Origin: an uncultured Bacteroidales bacterium | GTDB lineage: Bacteria; Bacteroidota; Bacteroidia; Bacteroidales; P3 | DNA: 64,000 nt | Direction of reading: 5' to 3' | Assembly: GCA_905233895.1 (NCBI GenBank) | Contig: CAJOFL010000005.1 | Coordinates: forward strand, 1 to 64,000 | In this document: positions 24,457 to 33,726 of the stretch, one piece after another | Layout: every line of letters begins with the position of its first letter | How positions within the stretch are numbered: position 1 is the stretch's first letter | Notes under the pieces: model-generated | What the model was told of the DNA's origin: nothing | Seen by the model: the letters and a program-made list of their open reading frames with translations, nothing else | The model's database searches: none | Position numbers and translations under genes: made by a program

Positions 24457-25896
24457 TTATTGCCGCCTCCGTTCGCGTTGGCGCAGCCAGCGTTCGACGA
24501 TGGCTTCGGTTTCCGGGGTACGGAGGATGATGAGTGCCATACGGTTGTTCTCCTGGGGCTCGTAGTCCATAATGCCGCCCACGGGCACCTGGATGAACTG
24601 GTTGGGATCGGCGTTGAAGTGGTCGACCATCATGCGGAAAGCAGCTTCGCAACGGCGTTCGGATAGCCACTGGTTGTGCTTGATAGTACCGGTGAGCGAG
24701 TCGGCGGCGCCAATGACGTAGAACTCGAGGGTGTCGTCGAGGCCGCTGATGTCGCGCACGAAGTTCTGCAGTTTCTTGCGGCCGTTGAAGTCGAGGTCGT
24801 AGCGGTCGAGCTGGTAGTAGACGATGGTCGACGGCAGGCCGAGCATCTCGTTGACGTTGATGAGTTCCTCAAGCATGTTCGCCGGCGGGCGGTGGGTGCG
24901 CATGTCGTCGAGCACCGAGTCGTAGCGGAACTGGACGCTGTCGTATTTGCCGAGCAGTTCGATGCGCATGTCTTCCTTGTCCTCCTCGAGCTGGTTTATC
25001 ATTTCGGAGAGGGAGTCGCGCATGAAGCGCAGCTGACGCACTTCGCCTTCCTGACGTTTGAGGTCGCCGCGCGAGCCAACGGTAAGGAATTCGTGGTTGA
25101 CTCTCTCGCGTGAGGATTTCTTGGTATAGGGGTTGTACTTCTGTACGTGCGAGAGGAGGTTGAGTCTCACTCCGATATTGAACGAGGGTATGACGTCGAA
25201 GATGGAGTAGGCGTTGTCGTAGGGGCTCCAGTCCCAAGTGGATTCCGAACCGAACAGGTCGGCCACGGCACTTACGGCTATCTCCTGCGAGAGTTCGTAT
25301 TCGACGCCGATGGCGGCGCTGTAGCAGAGTTCCCAGTTGCGGCGGAAGGCGCCGACTTCACCGCGCGGGTTGCGTTGGTCGCCGTAGAGCAACGACATGC
25401 CGAGTCCGATGGGGGTGAAGAAGTGGGTATGTGTGCGGCGGCCAACCTCATAGCCTAGGAAGAAGTTGGTCCAGTCGAAGGTTACATAGCCTGTGAGGGC
25501 GAGAGCGTTGGCGTGGAAGGGGTAGTATCCGTTTTCGTTAGGTGTGTCTTCTTGGTGGTTGATGAAAGGTTGCAGGCCGTACTGGGTCTGGCCGTCGACG
25601 GTCATATGGGAGAGGCGGAGCGATACTGCCAGGTCGGGGATAATCCATTTTCCGACCTCGGCACGGAGGTTGTAGTTGAGTTTGTTGTGACGGGCCGATG
25701 CCACAATCTCGTTACCGATGAAGGTCTGGATACCACCACCGAGGGTGAGGTACCAGTTGTCGAATGGCGATGCTATTATGTAGAGCAAGGTGTCGCGGTC
25801 AGCACCTAGTGAAAAGCCTCGTCGGAAGTTCTGTGACTGGGCCGCGGGTATCGCGGTTGCCAGCACCATGAGTATAAGCAGTAGTTTCTTTTTCAT
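24457..25896 (-). CDS. OmpA-family outer-membrane protein
   Basis: The protein (479 residues) has a signal peptide (ending AAQSQ, about 21), a predicted beta-barrel N-terminal half, a charged coiled-coil-like linker (about 285-330: GDLKRQEGEVRQ, MINQLEEDKEDM) and a C-terminal OmpA-like peptidoglycan-binding region (TIVYYQLDRYDLDFNGRKKL, SERRCEAAFRMM, NNRMALII). The usual NX2LSxxRA motif is altered to WLSERRCEAAF. It lies after wzc and wza, so it probably supports polysaccharide export or links it to the cell wall. A (TA) repeat fills its leader. Confidence 0.88.
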   Translation of the reverse strand: MKKKLLLILMVLATAIPAAQSQNFRRGFSLGADRDTLLYIIASPFDNWYLTLGGGIQTFIGNEIVASARHNKLNYNLRAEVGKWIIPDLAVSLRLSHMTVDGQTQYGLQPFINHQEDTPNENGYYPFHANALALTGYVTFDWTNFFLGYEVGRRTHTHFFTPIGLGMSLLYGDQRNPRGEVGAFRRNWELCYSAAIGVEYELSQEIAVSAVADLFGSESTWDWSPYDNAYSIFDVIPSFNIGVRLNLLSHVQKYNPYTKKSSRERVNHEFLTVGSRGDLKRQEGEVRQLRFMRDSLSEMINQLEEDKEDMRIELLGKYDSVQFRYDSVLDDMRTHRPPANMLEELINVNEMLGLPSTIVYYQLDRYDLDFNGRKKLQNFVRDISGLDDTLEFYVIGAADSLTGTIKHNQWLSERRCEAAFRMMVDHFNADPNQFIQVPVGGIMDYEPQENNRMALIILRTPETEAIVERWLRQRERRRQ

Positions 25897-25900
25897 TTAC

Positions 25901-25919
25901 TATATATATATATATATAT
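25901..25919 (-). repeat. (TA)9.5 dinucleotide repeat in the OmpA leader
   Basis: Nineteen bases of pure TA repeat lie four bases before the OmpA ATG, taking up most of the 35-base gap to wzc and the position of a ribosome binding site. Such runs change length easily and could alter translation. Confidence 0.9.
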
Positions 25920-25931
25920 CAGAGGGTTGAC

Positions 25932-28403
25932 TTAATGTTTCTTTCGTTCTTTTTTGTCGTCCTCTTGTTCAGCGGCATTCGAGTCGCGTTCGTCGTCGCC
26001 GTAACCATAGCCGTAGCCATAGCCGTAGCCGTAGCCATAGCCGTAACCATAGCCATATCCATAACCGTAACCGTACTTGCGCTCGAACGGCATGAGCTTG
26101 CGGTAGTGGACATCGTTGAGGACGATGGCAAGGTTGGGGAGTTCATGGTCTTGGTACATCTTGTCGACGTTTTCGAGCATGCGCTTGTCGAAGTGGCCAG
26201 CGCGTATTATGAAGAGGGTGGTGTCGACGAGGTGTTTGATAATATCGGTGTCGACCACGAGGCCCACAGGGGCTGTGTCGAGGATGACGTAGTTGTAGAC
26301 CTCGCTGAGTTGGGCAATGAGTGTGTCGAGGCGGCCGTTGCCGAGGAGTTCGGTGGGGTTGGGCGGTATGGGCCCGGTGAAGATGGCGTCGACTCCGTTG
26401 CTTACGAGGTCGGCCTTGACGAGGTTCTGCCAGTTGTCGGTCTTTCCGGTGAGGTAGTTGCTCAAGCCGGCGTGGCGGCGTGAGTAGAATTCGCGGGTCA
26501 GCGAGCCTTTGCGAAGGTCGAGGTCGAGGAGGATGACACGCTTGCCGGCGATGCCGAAGCTGGAGGCCATGTTGGACGAGATGAATGTCTTGCCCATGGC
26601 CGGCAGGAGCGAGGTGACCATCATGACGTGGCCGCGCCCCTGCATTCTGACGTCGGTGCCCAGGAAGTCGACCTTGGCGCGCAGGAGGCGGAACGACTCG
26701 CTCATGGTGTCGTGGTCGTGGTTGCTGACCACAAGGGTGCGGTCGTCGTCCTTGTCGCGGGCGGGGATTTCGCAGAGGAATGGAGCGTCGGTACCGGCTA
26801 TGATGTCGGTGTGGAACTTCACCTTGGTGTCGAAGAGGCGGCGGATGAAGAATATGGCCACCGGGATGAACAGTCCAATGAGGAGTCCGGCCAGGGTGCT
26901 GCGCTTCTCGTCAGGGGCGATGGGAGTGCGGTTGACGCGGGCGGGACTCAGTATCTTGCCGTTGGGCTCGATTGAGGGCTGGCTTATCATCAGCTCTTCG
27001 CGGCGGCTGAGGAGGTGGAGGTAGAGTTCCTCCTTGATTTTCTGCAGGCGTTCGAGGTTCTCAATGTAGAGCTGCTGCTGGGGCACCTGGCTCATCTTGC
27101 TCGAGGCCGCCGAGGCCACTATCTGTGCGTCGGCGATGCGCTCCTGGAGCACTCCCACGTAGACGTCGAGCATGCGGTTCATGTTGATGCGCATCTTCTC
27201 GAGTTCGGCCTGCTTGGCTTTGACGGTGGGGTTGTTGGCATTGTCGCCGAAGTTCTCCATTTCGAGCACCATCGCGTTGTGCTTGGCCACCATTTCCATG
27301 ATGGCCTTGTCGTCGAGGCCGATGTTGTTGGGTATGATTTGCGGGGTGCGGCTGCTCTCGTTGGTCTCGATGAGGTAGCGTGCCATGTTGAGCTGGCGCT
27401 TGAGGCGTTCGATTTCCTCGGAGGATTCGATGCTGGTGGCCAGGTAGGACTGACCGAAGTTGGAGAGGTCGAGTATGTTGTGCTCGCGTTTGATGCCGGC
27501 CAGGGCGTTCTCCTGGATACCGAGGTCGGACTGGAGCAACTGGAGTCGCTCGTTGATGTAGTTGTAGGTGTAGGCGATGATGCGCTGCTTGTCGCGGACA
27601 GCATCCTCGTTGTAGACGCGGATGGCTTCGTTGATGACATCGGCGGCGCGTATGGGCGAGGCATCGTCGAGGGTGATGTTGACGATGCTGTTGAAGTCGT
27701 CGTTGCGGACCACCTGCAACGCACCGCGGTATTGTTCGGCGGTGGCGGTCAGGCTGCTATGGCTGACGGAGATGGGCACTCCGTAGTAACTCTGTGTGAG
27801 GAACCACGTTTTCTGCACCACTATGCGGCCGGCGGGCGTGGCCACGGTGTCGCCATAGGGGGCTTGGATGGGTTCGTAGCCGGTGAAGAGGAGGGTGGCA
27901 TTGTCGTCGTCGACGGGCGTCACTTCCAGCGCAATCCAGTCTTCGCTGTTGGCATCGACAAAGGAGACTTCGATGGGCGACTCACCGTAGAGGTCTTTCA
28001 CTCGGTTGACTATCTTGGTCTTGGTGGTGTAGCGTATGTTGAGTTTGAGGTTGGTGGCCACCTCGTAGAGGGCGTTCTTCGAGGTGAGAATCTGCATCTC
28101 GTTGTTGATGTTGCTGTTGTAGAGCGACTTGGTGCTGAACATGTTGCGCACCGAGGCCTCGCGGATTGAGTTGTCGGTGTTTCCGGTGGTGGAGCCTTTG
28201 ATGAGGAGCTGTGCGTTGCTTTCGTAGACGCGGTTCTGATGGCGGACGTTGTAGCCGGCAATCAGTGCGCCGGCGGCGGCGCAGAGCACCAGCCAGTGGA
28301 TGTTGCGCACGATGATAAACAGCACGTCCTTGATATGCAGTTTCGGCCCTTTCTTGTCGTCGAGGAAAGCGGCGTCGTTGTTTTTCTGTGTTGTTTCTGC
28401 CAT
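25932..28403 (-). CDS. wzc: Wzc-like tyrosine autokinase / chain-length regulator
   Basis: This inner-membrane polysaccharide co-polymerase with a BY-kinase domain regulates polymer length and export. It has a Wzz domain with a first membrane helix (about 30-50), a long periplasmic coiled coil, a second helix (about 525), and the kinase: Walker A as SLLPAMGKTF (instead of the common PGEGKT), Walker A' VILLDLDLRKG, Walker B VILDTAPVG. The tail has 13 Tyr-Gly pairs (DNA 25998-26075), then an acidic/basic end. The tyrosine cluster is where such kinases autophosphorylate. It starts 16 bases after wza. Confidence 0.94.
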   Translation of the reverse strand: MAETTQKNNDAAFLDDKKGPKLHIKDVLFIIVRNIHWLVLCAAAGALIAGYNVRHQNRVYESNAQLLIKGSTTGNTDNSIREASVRNMFSTKSLYNSNINNEMQILTSKNALYEVATNLKLNIRYTTKTKIVNRVKDLYGESPIEVSFVDANSEDWIALEVTPVDDDNATLLFTGYEPIQAPYGDTVATPAGRIVVQKTWFLTQSYYGVPISVSHSSLTATAEQYRGALQVVRNDDFNSIVNITLDDASPIRAADVINEAIRVYNEDAVRDKQRIIAYTYNYINERLQLLQSDLGIQENALAGIKREHNILDLSNFGQSYLATSIESSEEIERLKRQLNMARYLIETNESSRTPQIIPNNIGLDDKAIMEMVAKHNAMVLEMENFGDNANNPTVKAKQAELEKMRINMNRMLDVYVGVLQERIADAQIVASAASSKMSQVPQQQLYIENLERLQKIKEELYLHLLSRREELMISQPSIEPNGKILSPARVNRTPIAPDEKRSTLAGLLIGLFIPVAIFFIRRLFDTKVKFHTDIIAGTDAPFLCEIPARDKDDDRTLVVSNHDHDTMSESFRLLRAKVDFLGTDVRMQGRGHVMMVTSLLPAMGKTFISSNMASSFGIAGKRVILLDLDLRKGSLTREFYSRRHAGLSNYLTGKTDNWQNLVKADLVSNGVDAIFTGPIPPNPTELLGNGRLDTLIAQLSEVYNYVILDTAPVGLVVDTDIIKHLVDTTLFIIRAGHFDKRMLENVDKMYQDHELPNLAIVLNDVHYRKLMPFERKYGYGYGYGYGYGYGYGYGYGYGYGYGDDERDSNAAEQEDDKKERKKH
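25998..26075 (-). repeat. Hexamer repeat coding (Tyr-Gly)13
   Basis: Thirteen near-identical 6-base units (variants of TATGGC/TACGGC on the minus strand) encode alternating Tyr and Gly at the Wzc tail. The units are nearly but not fully identical in third positions. Confidence 0.95.
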
Positions 28404-28419
28404 CGGAAGTCCTTTCTGT

Positions 28420-29178
28420 TTAGTTGCTCTTGCGGTAGAGCATGACGGTGATTATCAGTGACGCCATCGACGCGACTGCGCTGAAAATGCTAAAGACGGT
28501 CGTTATTTCGCTGCGCACCACGCCGGCGTTGTAGTTGTCGGTAATGATGAAGTCGTTCTGTTGGAGCATGAAGAAGGGGTCGTTGAACACGTCGGACGAG
28601 CGCGGGTCGAGGTAGCGCATCACCATCTGACCGTTCACCTCGCGCATCACGGCGATATGGTCTCTCCGTGTGTGTTGGTCGAGCTGCCCCATCATGGCCA
28701 GTGCCTCGAGGAAGGTGCAGCGCTCGTTGTTCACGGTGAGCACCTTGCCGCCTTCGGCTCCGAGGAAGAATATCTTGAAGTTGTTGAACCTCACGGTCAC
28801 GAAGGCGTCGCTGATGTAGCCCTCGCGCTTGAGCATGTCTGTCAAGGTCTCCTGGAGGCGCAGGCGGGTCATGCCGGCCACATGGATTTTGTCGAGGTAG
28901 GGGAAGTCGATGTCGCCGTTGACGTCAACCAGGTAGCCGTTCTTGTTGGCGACGTTGTTGTTGAACGGCTCGGCCAGGGTGGGGTTCGAGGGGCTCACCA
29001 CGCTGATGTTCAACTCGTCGTAGGGGGCAATCTTCGCTTCGAAGCGGTTCTCAAGCTCTATCTGGCTCCCTTGGGTCATGTCCTGCAGGTAGTTCACACG
29101 GCGTGGCGTAACACACGACACCGCCGTCATCGCTATCGCGAGGCCCAAGGTCAGTTTTATTATTTTATATGCGCGCAT
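28420..29178 (-). CDS. wza: Wza-like polysaccharide export lipoprotein
   Basis: This outer-membrane export (OPX) protein of 252 residues has lipobox AVSC (Cys22), a Poly_export domain (KIAPYDELNISVVSP, DVNGDIDFPYLDKIHVAG), an SLBB-like region (FFLGAEGGKVLTV) and a C-terminal hydrophobic helix ending in YRKSN, a tail typical of Bacteroidota OPX proteins. It works with the adjacent Wzc. The repeat near 29.3 kb lies just upstream, so it probably has its own promoter separate from the wecB end of the polysaccharide locus. Confidence 0.93.
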   Translation of the reverse strand: MRAYKIIKLTLGLAIAMTAVSCVTPRRVNYLQDMTQGSQIELENRFEAKIAPYDELNISVVSPSNPTLAEPFNNNVANKNGYLVDVNGDIDFPYLDKIHVAGMTRLRLQETLTDMLKREGYISDAFVTVRFNNFKIFFLGAEGGKVLTVNNERCTFLEALAMMGQLDQHTRRDHIAVMREVNGQMVMRYLDPRSSDVFNDPFFMLQQNDFIITDNYNAGVVRSEITTVFSIFSAVASMASLIITVMLYRKSN

Positions 29179-29288
29179 TTTATAAATCTAATAAGATTTA
29201 ACGCAACACTTTCCTTTTTGTTGCAGGAAAAGTCAAAAAATATTGTTAAAAAAAGTTAAATAATGAATTCTGTCCGTCGGAGTAGGGT

Positions 29289-29395
29289 AGGCGTTGATCA
29301 GGCGTTGATCAGGCGTTGATCAGGCGAAGGTGGGTTTAATTGTCTGTTATTCTTGTGGTTATGTGATTTTTAACATTATATTTTCCTGGTTTATA
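29289..29395 (+). repeat. 11-base repeat, site B, with long conserved flank
   Basis: Three exact AGGCGTTGATC units (29289-29321) are followed by AGGCGAAGGTGGG (29322-29334) and a flank of about 60 bases that includes TTCTTGTGGTTATGTGA and TTTTAACATT. The same arrangement with the same flank occurs at 63813-63920. It fills the gap between wecB and wza. Confidence 0.9.
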
Positions 29396-29400
29396 GCCAG

Positions 29401-30474
29401 TTAAATGTTTTTCAAAATTTCCTCCACAATATGCACTGCCGCCTTGCCTTCGCCGAACTCGGTAGGTGCTTTCGGGCGCGTTTCCCATAGGCGGCAAGCC
29501 TCGTCGGCTATCCGTGTGCTGTCGGCGTCGGTGAGCGTGGCAGCACCTGCCGTCACTATCTCGCTCCATTCAGTCTCAGGTCGCAGTACCAGGCAGCTCC
29601 GTCCGCTGAAGTAGGCCTCTTTCTGAAGGCCTCCGCTGTCTGTCGCCACCAGGCCGCATCCCTTCAGTGCCGCCAGGGTTTCAAGGTACGACATAGGTTC
29701 TACCGTCCTGATATTCTTTAACAATGACTTATCCGACATGGAATCAAATCGTTGTCTGGTCCTTGGATGCACTGGGAACACCACCTCGCATCCAATCCGT
29801 TCTGCAGCTTTGCAAAGTCCTGCAAGTATGTTTTTTAGCCTCTCTTCGCAGTCGGTGTTGAAGTTGCGGTGTACCGTTGCCAGTATGAATCGGTTTGGCA
29901 GATGCTCGCCGTTCTTGGCTTTATCATTATAATTCAGTATGTTATCAAGCATTACATCGCCGCTCATCACTATCCGTTCCTCGGCGTATCCCTCGCGACG
30001 CAGGTTCTCCATGGCGGTTATTGTAGGGGCAAAAAGCCTGAGCGAAAGTTGGTCGCTCACAATTCGGTTAATCTCTTCAGGCATCGCTCGGTTGAACGAC
30101 CGCAGTCCGGCCTCGACGTGGAACAAAGGTATTCCCAGTTTGGCCGCTGCCAGTGCCCCTGCGAGGGTCGAATTTGTATCGCCGTAGACCAATGCTCCGT
30201 CGTAATGTTCTGATAGCATGACCTCTTCTACCCCTTTGAGCATTGCCGCCGTTTGCGCGCCATGGGTGCCCGATCCAACCCCCAAGTTGTAGCGTGCCCG
30301 GGGCAAATCCAACTCGTTGAAGAAATTACCAGCCATGGCATCATCGTAATGTTGCCCGGTATTAAGCAAGTCTTCCTGTAGTTTGTCGGGGTATAAATCC
30401 CTGATAACATGGCTGATGGCTGCTGCTTTTATGAACTGCGGCCTTGCCCCTACGACGGTAAGTATCTTTTTCAT
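29401..30474 (-). CDS. wecB: UDP-N-acetylglucosamine 2-epimerase (non-hydrolysing)
   Basis: This cytoplasmic enzyme interconverts UDP-GlcNAc and UDP-ManNAc. Motifs seen are VGARPQFIKAAA, NTGQHYDDAMAG, HVEAGLRSFNR with PEEINR, HPRTRQRF, and ATDSGGLQKEA near the C-terminus. The length of 357 residues is normal. It is the last gene of the polysaccharide locus, overlapping the deacetylase gene upstream by four bases, and would supply ManNAc for the polymer. Confidence 0.95.
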   Translation of the reverse strand: MKKILTVVGARPQFIKAAAISHVIRDLYPDKLQEDLLNTGQHYDDAMAGNFFNELDLPRARYNLGVGSGTHGAQTAAMLKGVEEVMLSEHYDGALVYGDTNSTLAGALAAAKLGIPLFHVEAGLRSFNRAMPEEINRIVSDQLSLRLFAPTITAMENLRREGYAEERIVMSGDVMLDNILNYNDKAKNGEHLPNRFILATVHRNFNTDCEERLKNILAGLCKAAERIGCEVVFPVHPRTRQRFDSMSDKSLLKNIRTVEPMSYLETLAALKGCGLVATDSGGLQKEAYFSGRSCLVLRPETEWSEIVTAGAATLTDADSTRIADEACRLWETRPKAPTEFGEGKAAVHIVEEILKNI

Positions 30475-31211
30475 AGTTTTTGTTGTCTTACTATCAGGCT
30501 TTTAGCTATATTCTTAAACCACTGGATTCCAGCCTCGGCTACCCATTGTGCCCCGAATGGCATCCACCGTTGCGGGTGGGTATTGACGAGCAAGTCGTGA
30601 CGGTGGATGTGGTGTAGCGGGTCGTTTAGAGCCTGTATTATTTCGTCAGTAGTATGGAATACAAGACCTTCCCGTTCCCATTGTGCCTGTTGCTCAGGTA
30701 CTTTGTCGCGCACACTCACGCGGTATCCATCCCAACGGCGACCGGTGTCGGTAAGGTAAAGTGTCCTTGAGAAGTCTGTATCGAGCATCGGTTCATATTC
30801 AATGCCGAGAGAGTGTATATCGTATTGGTTCCAAATGTCTTGGCTGTTCCAAGGCGACCGTGGACTTCCGTGGGCGCATGCTGTTGTCACCGGTGCTATT
30901 TTCCGCAACCTTGTCAGGTTGTTTTTGAAGTCGTTGTAGGCTGCTTCTATGTCGCCGTTTGTGGTTGACAGGCTCTCATAATGGTAGCCGATACGGTGAC
31001 CCATGGCGTGAATCTGCGATATTACCTTCGCATGGCTCTCGAAATGCATTGTCCTGAAGTAGTATGTTGCTGTCGTTCCTGATGCCCGTTCCTGTTCTGC
31101 CACCCTCAGTGCAAACTCAGGCCGAAGGTCCACATCGTGCCTGATTGTATGATTTTTATGCAGTTTCAGCGCCGAGATAAGTTCGCAATATTTTTCTACC
31201 GTGAAGTCCAT
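30471..31211 (-). CDS. Polysaccharide deacetylase-like (NodB-type) protein
   Basis: This soluble 246-residue protein has signs of the NodB homology domain: RHDVDLRPEFA (metal-binding Asp pair region), GYHYESL, and ACAHGSPRSPWN. It lacks a signal peptide, so it would act on a nucleotide- or lipid-linked sugar in the cytoplasm. The substrate is unknown. The overlap with wecB and the 1-base gap to the acetyltransferase gene show cotranscription. Confidence 0.8.
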   Translation of the reverse strand: MDFTVEKYCELISALKLHKNHTIRHDVDLRPEFALRVAEQERASGTTATYYFRTMHFESHAKVISQIHAMGHRIGYHYESLSTTNGDIEAAYNDFKNNLTRLRKIAPVTTACAHGSPRSPWNSQDIWNQYDIHSLGIEYEPMLDTDFSRTLYLTDTGRRWDGYRVSVRDKVPEQQAQWEREGLVFHTTDEIIQALNDPLHHIHRHDLLVNTHPQRWMPFGAQWVAEAGIQWFKNIAKSLIVRQQKL

Positions 31212-31212
31212 A

Positions 31213-31764
31213 TTAGATATTCAGTTCTTTTACAATCCTTGCCGGCACTCCCGCCACCAGTGTTCGGGGTGGTACATCCTTTGTGACCACCGCACCTGCC
31301 GCCACGATGGCTCCTTCTCCAACGGTCACTCCCGGCAGGATGGTGGCGTTTACGCCAATCCATGAATTACGGCCGATAGTTGTCGGTGCAACAAATGATT
31401 CCACGCATTTGGAGTGATATTCCATTGGTGTGCTGTGTGCTAGTACATAATTGTTTCCAGCCAGTGAGGCGCCGTCACAGATAGTGATAAAGTATGGGTA
31501 GGGATAGTCCAATGTGCAGCCTGGCCCAATGTGAACTTTCTTGCCGATATGCACACCGCGCCACCGCTGCAATCTGATTCTAAGTCCATTCCAAGGGCAT
31601 CGGATGGCCCATTGGTTGAACACGTGATCCTTCCATCGGATGATGGCGAACCATAGCGCACACTTGTAGCCATGGACTTTGGCCGACTGGCGGATGCTTT
31701 CCAATAGGTTGCTGTTATGATAGTGTGGCAGTTGTTGCCGCTTCAGTTCAAGATATGCTTTCAT
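31213..31764 (-). CDS. Hexapeptide-repeat acetyltransferase
   Basis: A left-handed beta-helix acyltransferase of 183 residues: hexapeptide repeats run from [14 protein letters not shown] to [16 protein letters not shown] and [13 protein letters not shown], ending in the usual [12 protein letters not shown]. It probably adds acetyl groups to a sugar of the polymer. The gene overlaps the DUF354 gene upstream by 17 bases. Confidence 0.9.
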   Translation of the reverse strand: MKAYLELKRQQLPHYHNSNLLESIRQSAKVHGYKCALWFAIIRWKDHVFNQWAIRCPWNGLRIRLQRWRGVHIGKKVHIGPGCTLDYPYPYFITICDGASLAGNNYVLAHSTPMEYHSKCVESFVAPTTIGRNSWIGVNATILPGVTVGEGAIVAAGAVVTKDVPPRTLVAGVPARIVKELNI

Positions 31765-32800
31765 AGTGCTCTATATGGTTGACAAAGAATTCGGTGGGGT
31801 CGATCATATCCTGTAACATACGTTCTCTCTTCTCTTGCCATTCTTTTTTCAGTTCTTCCGGATCGCGAGCAAGCAGTTGTTCGATATGTCGGTACATCTC
31901 TTCAAACTGTGTGGGTTGATAGGCATAGCATAGCCCATACTTGTTTTCCAGCATATTAGGTACTGAAAGTCGTCCGGCGAATGTATTGCATTTTAGTGCC
32001 GGTATCCCAAGTACCGCCGCCTCGGAGGTCATGGTTTGGCTGTCGCCAACGAACATTGAACAGTATGCCATCAGAGAATGAATCTCCTCTGGTGGCACAG
32101 GGAGTCTGTATTGTTCAAACTCAGTCTCAATTGCGCGTTCGGATGTTATGATTACACGACCATGATGTTGCAGAAGGTTTATCAGTCGTTTCTTCTGTTC
32201 TATGGTAAGACCTTGCTGGCCAACGTCATGATGTCCTTTAAGGGCAACAAACCTCATGATGAAGAACCTCTCCCCATCCTGTATTCCAGCATGTTGCAGA
32301 ACGATTGGGTCAGGAGTGAATCGTTTCGGATACAGGTAAGCAAGTTCGTGGGTTCCAGCATAGTATACGGCCCTGTTTGTCTTTCGTTGTATGCAATTGG
32401 GAGTGAATACAACGTTTGTGAAAGGATGTCCGTATTTGACTATTAGTGGTTCGGCAGCATCGTCATCGTCGTCAAACATAAAAGCTTTCATCTTAGTTAT
32501 CTTCGATACATGACTTAGAACCAAGCCGCTGCTGAGGCCGATATTAATTTGATGCTGTCGGATGAACTTTGTAAGCTTTATATCCTGCGATAATACTGTT
32601 TGGGCTTTGCCAATCAGGCTGTCTCGCTTGCCACCAAGGTTGACGAACGGAGTCATCCTATAATGCTTCATCAACCTTATTACAACAGGTATCTCGCGTA
32701 CAGAGTAGTAAATCGAATGCCCGCGTTGCTGCAGTTCGTTGGCCAAATTCCTCAACAGGTGGACGTGGGCAGGATGTCCAATGTCGATAAGTATATTCAT
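31748..32800 (-). CDS. DUF354 family protein (glycosyltransferase-like)
   Basis: The N-terminus [20 protein letters not shown] is the signature of DUF354, a GT-B-fold family related to UDP-sugar transferases and epimerases. A run of five Asp (FDDDDDAAE) and a late [14 protein letters not shown] motif are also seen; the latter matches the nucleotide-sugar binding end of GT-B enzymes. It may be a glycosyltransferase; the activity is unproven. The gene is linked by overlaps on both sides. Confidence 0.85.
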   Translation of the reverse strand: MNILIDIGHPAHVHLLRNLANELQQRGHSIYYSVREIPVVIRLMKHYRMTPFVNLGGKRDSLIGKAQTVLSQDIKLTKFIRQHQINIGLSSGLVLSHVSKITKMKAFMFDDDDDAAEPLIVKYGHPFTNVVFTPNCIQRKTNRAVYYAGTHELAYLYPKRFTPDPIVLQHAGIQDGERFFIMRFVALKGHHDVGQQGLTIEQKKRLINLLQHHGRVIITSERAIETEFEQYRLPVPPEEIHSLMAYCSMFVGDSQTMTSEAAVLGIPALKCNTFAGRLSVPNMLENKYGLCYAYQPTQFEEMYRHIEQLLARDPEELKKEWQEKRERMLQDMIDPTEFFVNHIEHYESIS

Positions 32801-33723
32801 TCTTCTGGTTTGAAACGTATGCCGTAACGACTTAGGAATCTATATAATTCCTTGGCAAGAACACTTTTGGGAACGTTACAAGTGTGGCTGAGAAGGTCGA
32901 ATCTTTCTCTTTGTTGTACCACTATTTCTGTCGAATAGTCGCTTTGAATATCGTCTGATTGGTGTTTAATGCCTGTAAAAACCAGATGTGTTTTGAAGTC
33001 GTCCAGTATGGTGTTCAGTATTTTGGCTTTCTCATCTGGGGATGGTGTTGGTGCAAATTCTTCTTTGGTGCGCTTTATCTTGGCGGGGCATCCTGCCGCC
33101 AATACTCCGGAGGGTATGTCTCGGTTGACGTAAGAACCATAGGCAATAACGGCATCGTCGCCTATGGTTGTTCCCGGTGCCACGAATACATTGTATGTCA
33201 ACTCCACTCGTTTCCCTATGTTTACATCACCATAGGTGACAGGGTAACCGTCGAGTATGTTCTTGTAGGAACCGTGTGTAAAGATATTGCATCCCGGACC
33301 TACGGCACATTCTTCGCCCAAGTGTATTTCCCGAGAAGGGTCGATAGTTGTCGATGGGAAGATATGCACAAGGTCGTCAATTATGATGGACGACTCCATC
33401 GATGGGTGTCCGGCACGTATTATGGCTGTTTCTGAGATGATTACATCGTTGCCAATGTTTATGTTGGGAACGACAAGCATAACGGCGGAGCGTATCTTGT
33501 TGCGCTTGCCAATCTGTATATTCCTTCCGCAAATTGAGGTGAAGTAGCCAATCTCGGTATTGTCGCCAATACTGAATCTGTTTTTGCTCACAACCACAGC
33601 ACCCAAGTGCAACTTTACATTGCGTCCAATTTTGTTGCCTTTCATTCGGTAAACCAACTTTTTGATGCAGCTCGGAAGTAGTCCGAATGTGAGCATCTTT
33701 GCAAGAGGAAGTCTATTATTCAT
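32797..33723 (-). CDS. Left-handed beta-helix acyltransferase with extra C-terminal domain
   Basis: Hexapeptide repeats occupy about residues 30-215 (for example FSIGDNTEIGYFTSICG, IGKRNKIRSAVM, LGEECAVGPGCNI, VAPGTTIGDDAVIAYG), ending in VLAAGCPAKIKR. About 80 further residues form a non-repeat domain of unknown role. It is probably an O-acetyltransferase for a polymer sugar. It starts three bases downstream of the CapK-like gene. Confidence 0.88.
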   Translation of the reverse strand: MNNRLPLAKMLTFGLLPSCIKKLVYRMKGNKIGRNVKLHLGAVVVSKNRFSIGDNTEIGYFTSICGRNIQIGKRNKIRSAVMLVVPNINIGNDVIISETAIIRAGHPSMESSIIIDDLVHIFPSTTIDPSREIHLGEECAVGPGCNIFTHGSYKNILDGYPVTYGDVNIGKRVELTYNVFVAPGTTIGDDAVIAYGSYVNRDIPSGVLAAGCPAKIKRTKEEFAPTPSPDEKAKILNTILDDFKTHLVFTGIKHQSDDIQSDYSTEIVVQQRERFDLLSHTCNVPKSVLAKELYRFLSRYGIRFKPEE

Positions 33724-33726
33724 GGT

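Noticed and set aside
27015..28169. Open frame on the plus strand opposite wzc
   Set aside because: Antisense shadow without recognisable domain or ribosome binding site.
29179..29288. Clear promoter for wza
   Set aside because: TATTTTTTG occurs but with one extra base and no -33 partner, so I do not list it as a feature.
29289..29334. Possible CRISPR array at the 11-base repeats
   Set aside because: The units are only 11 bases, adjoin without spacers, and no cas gene is present.
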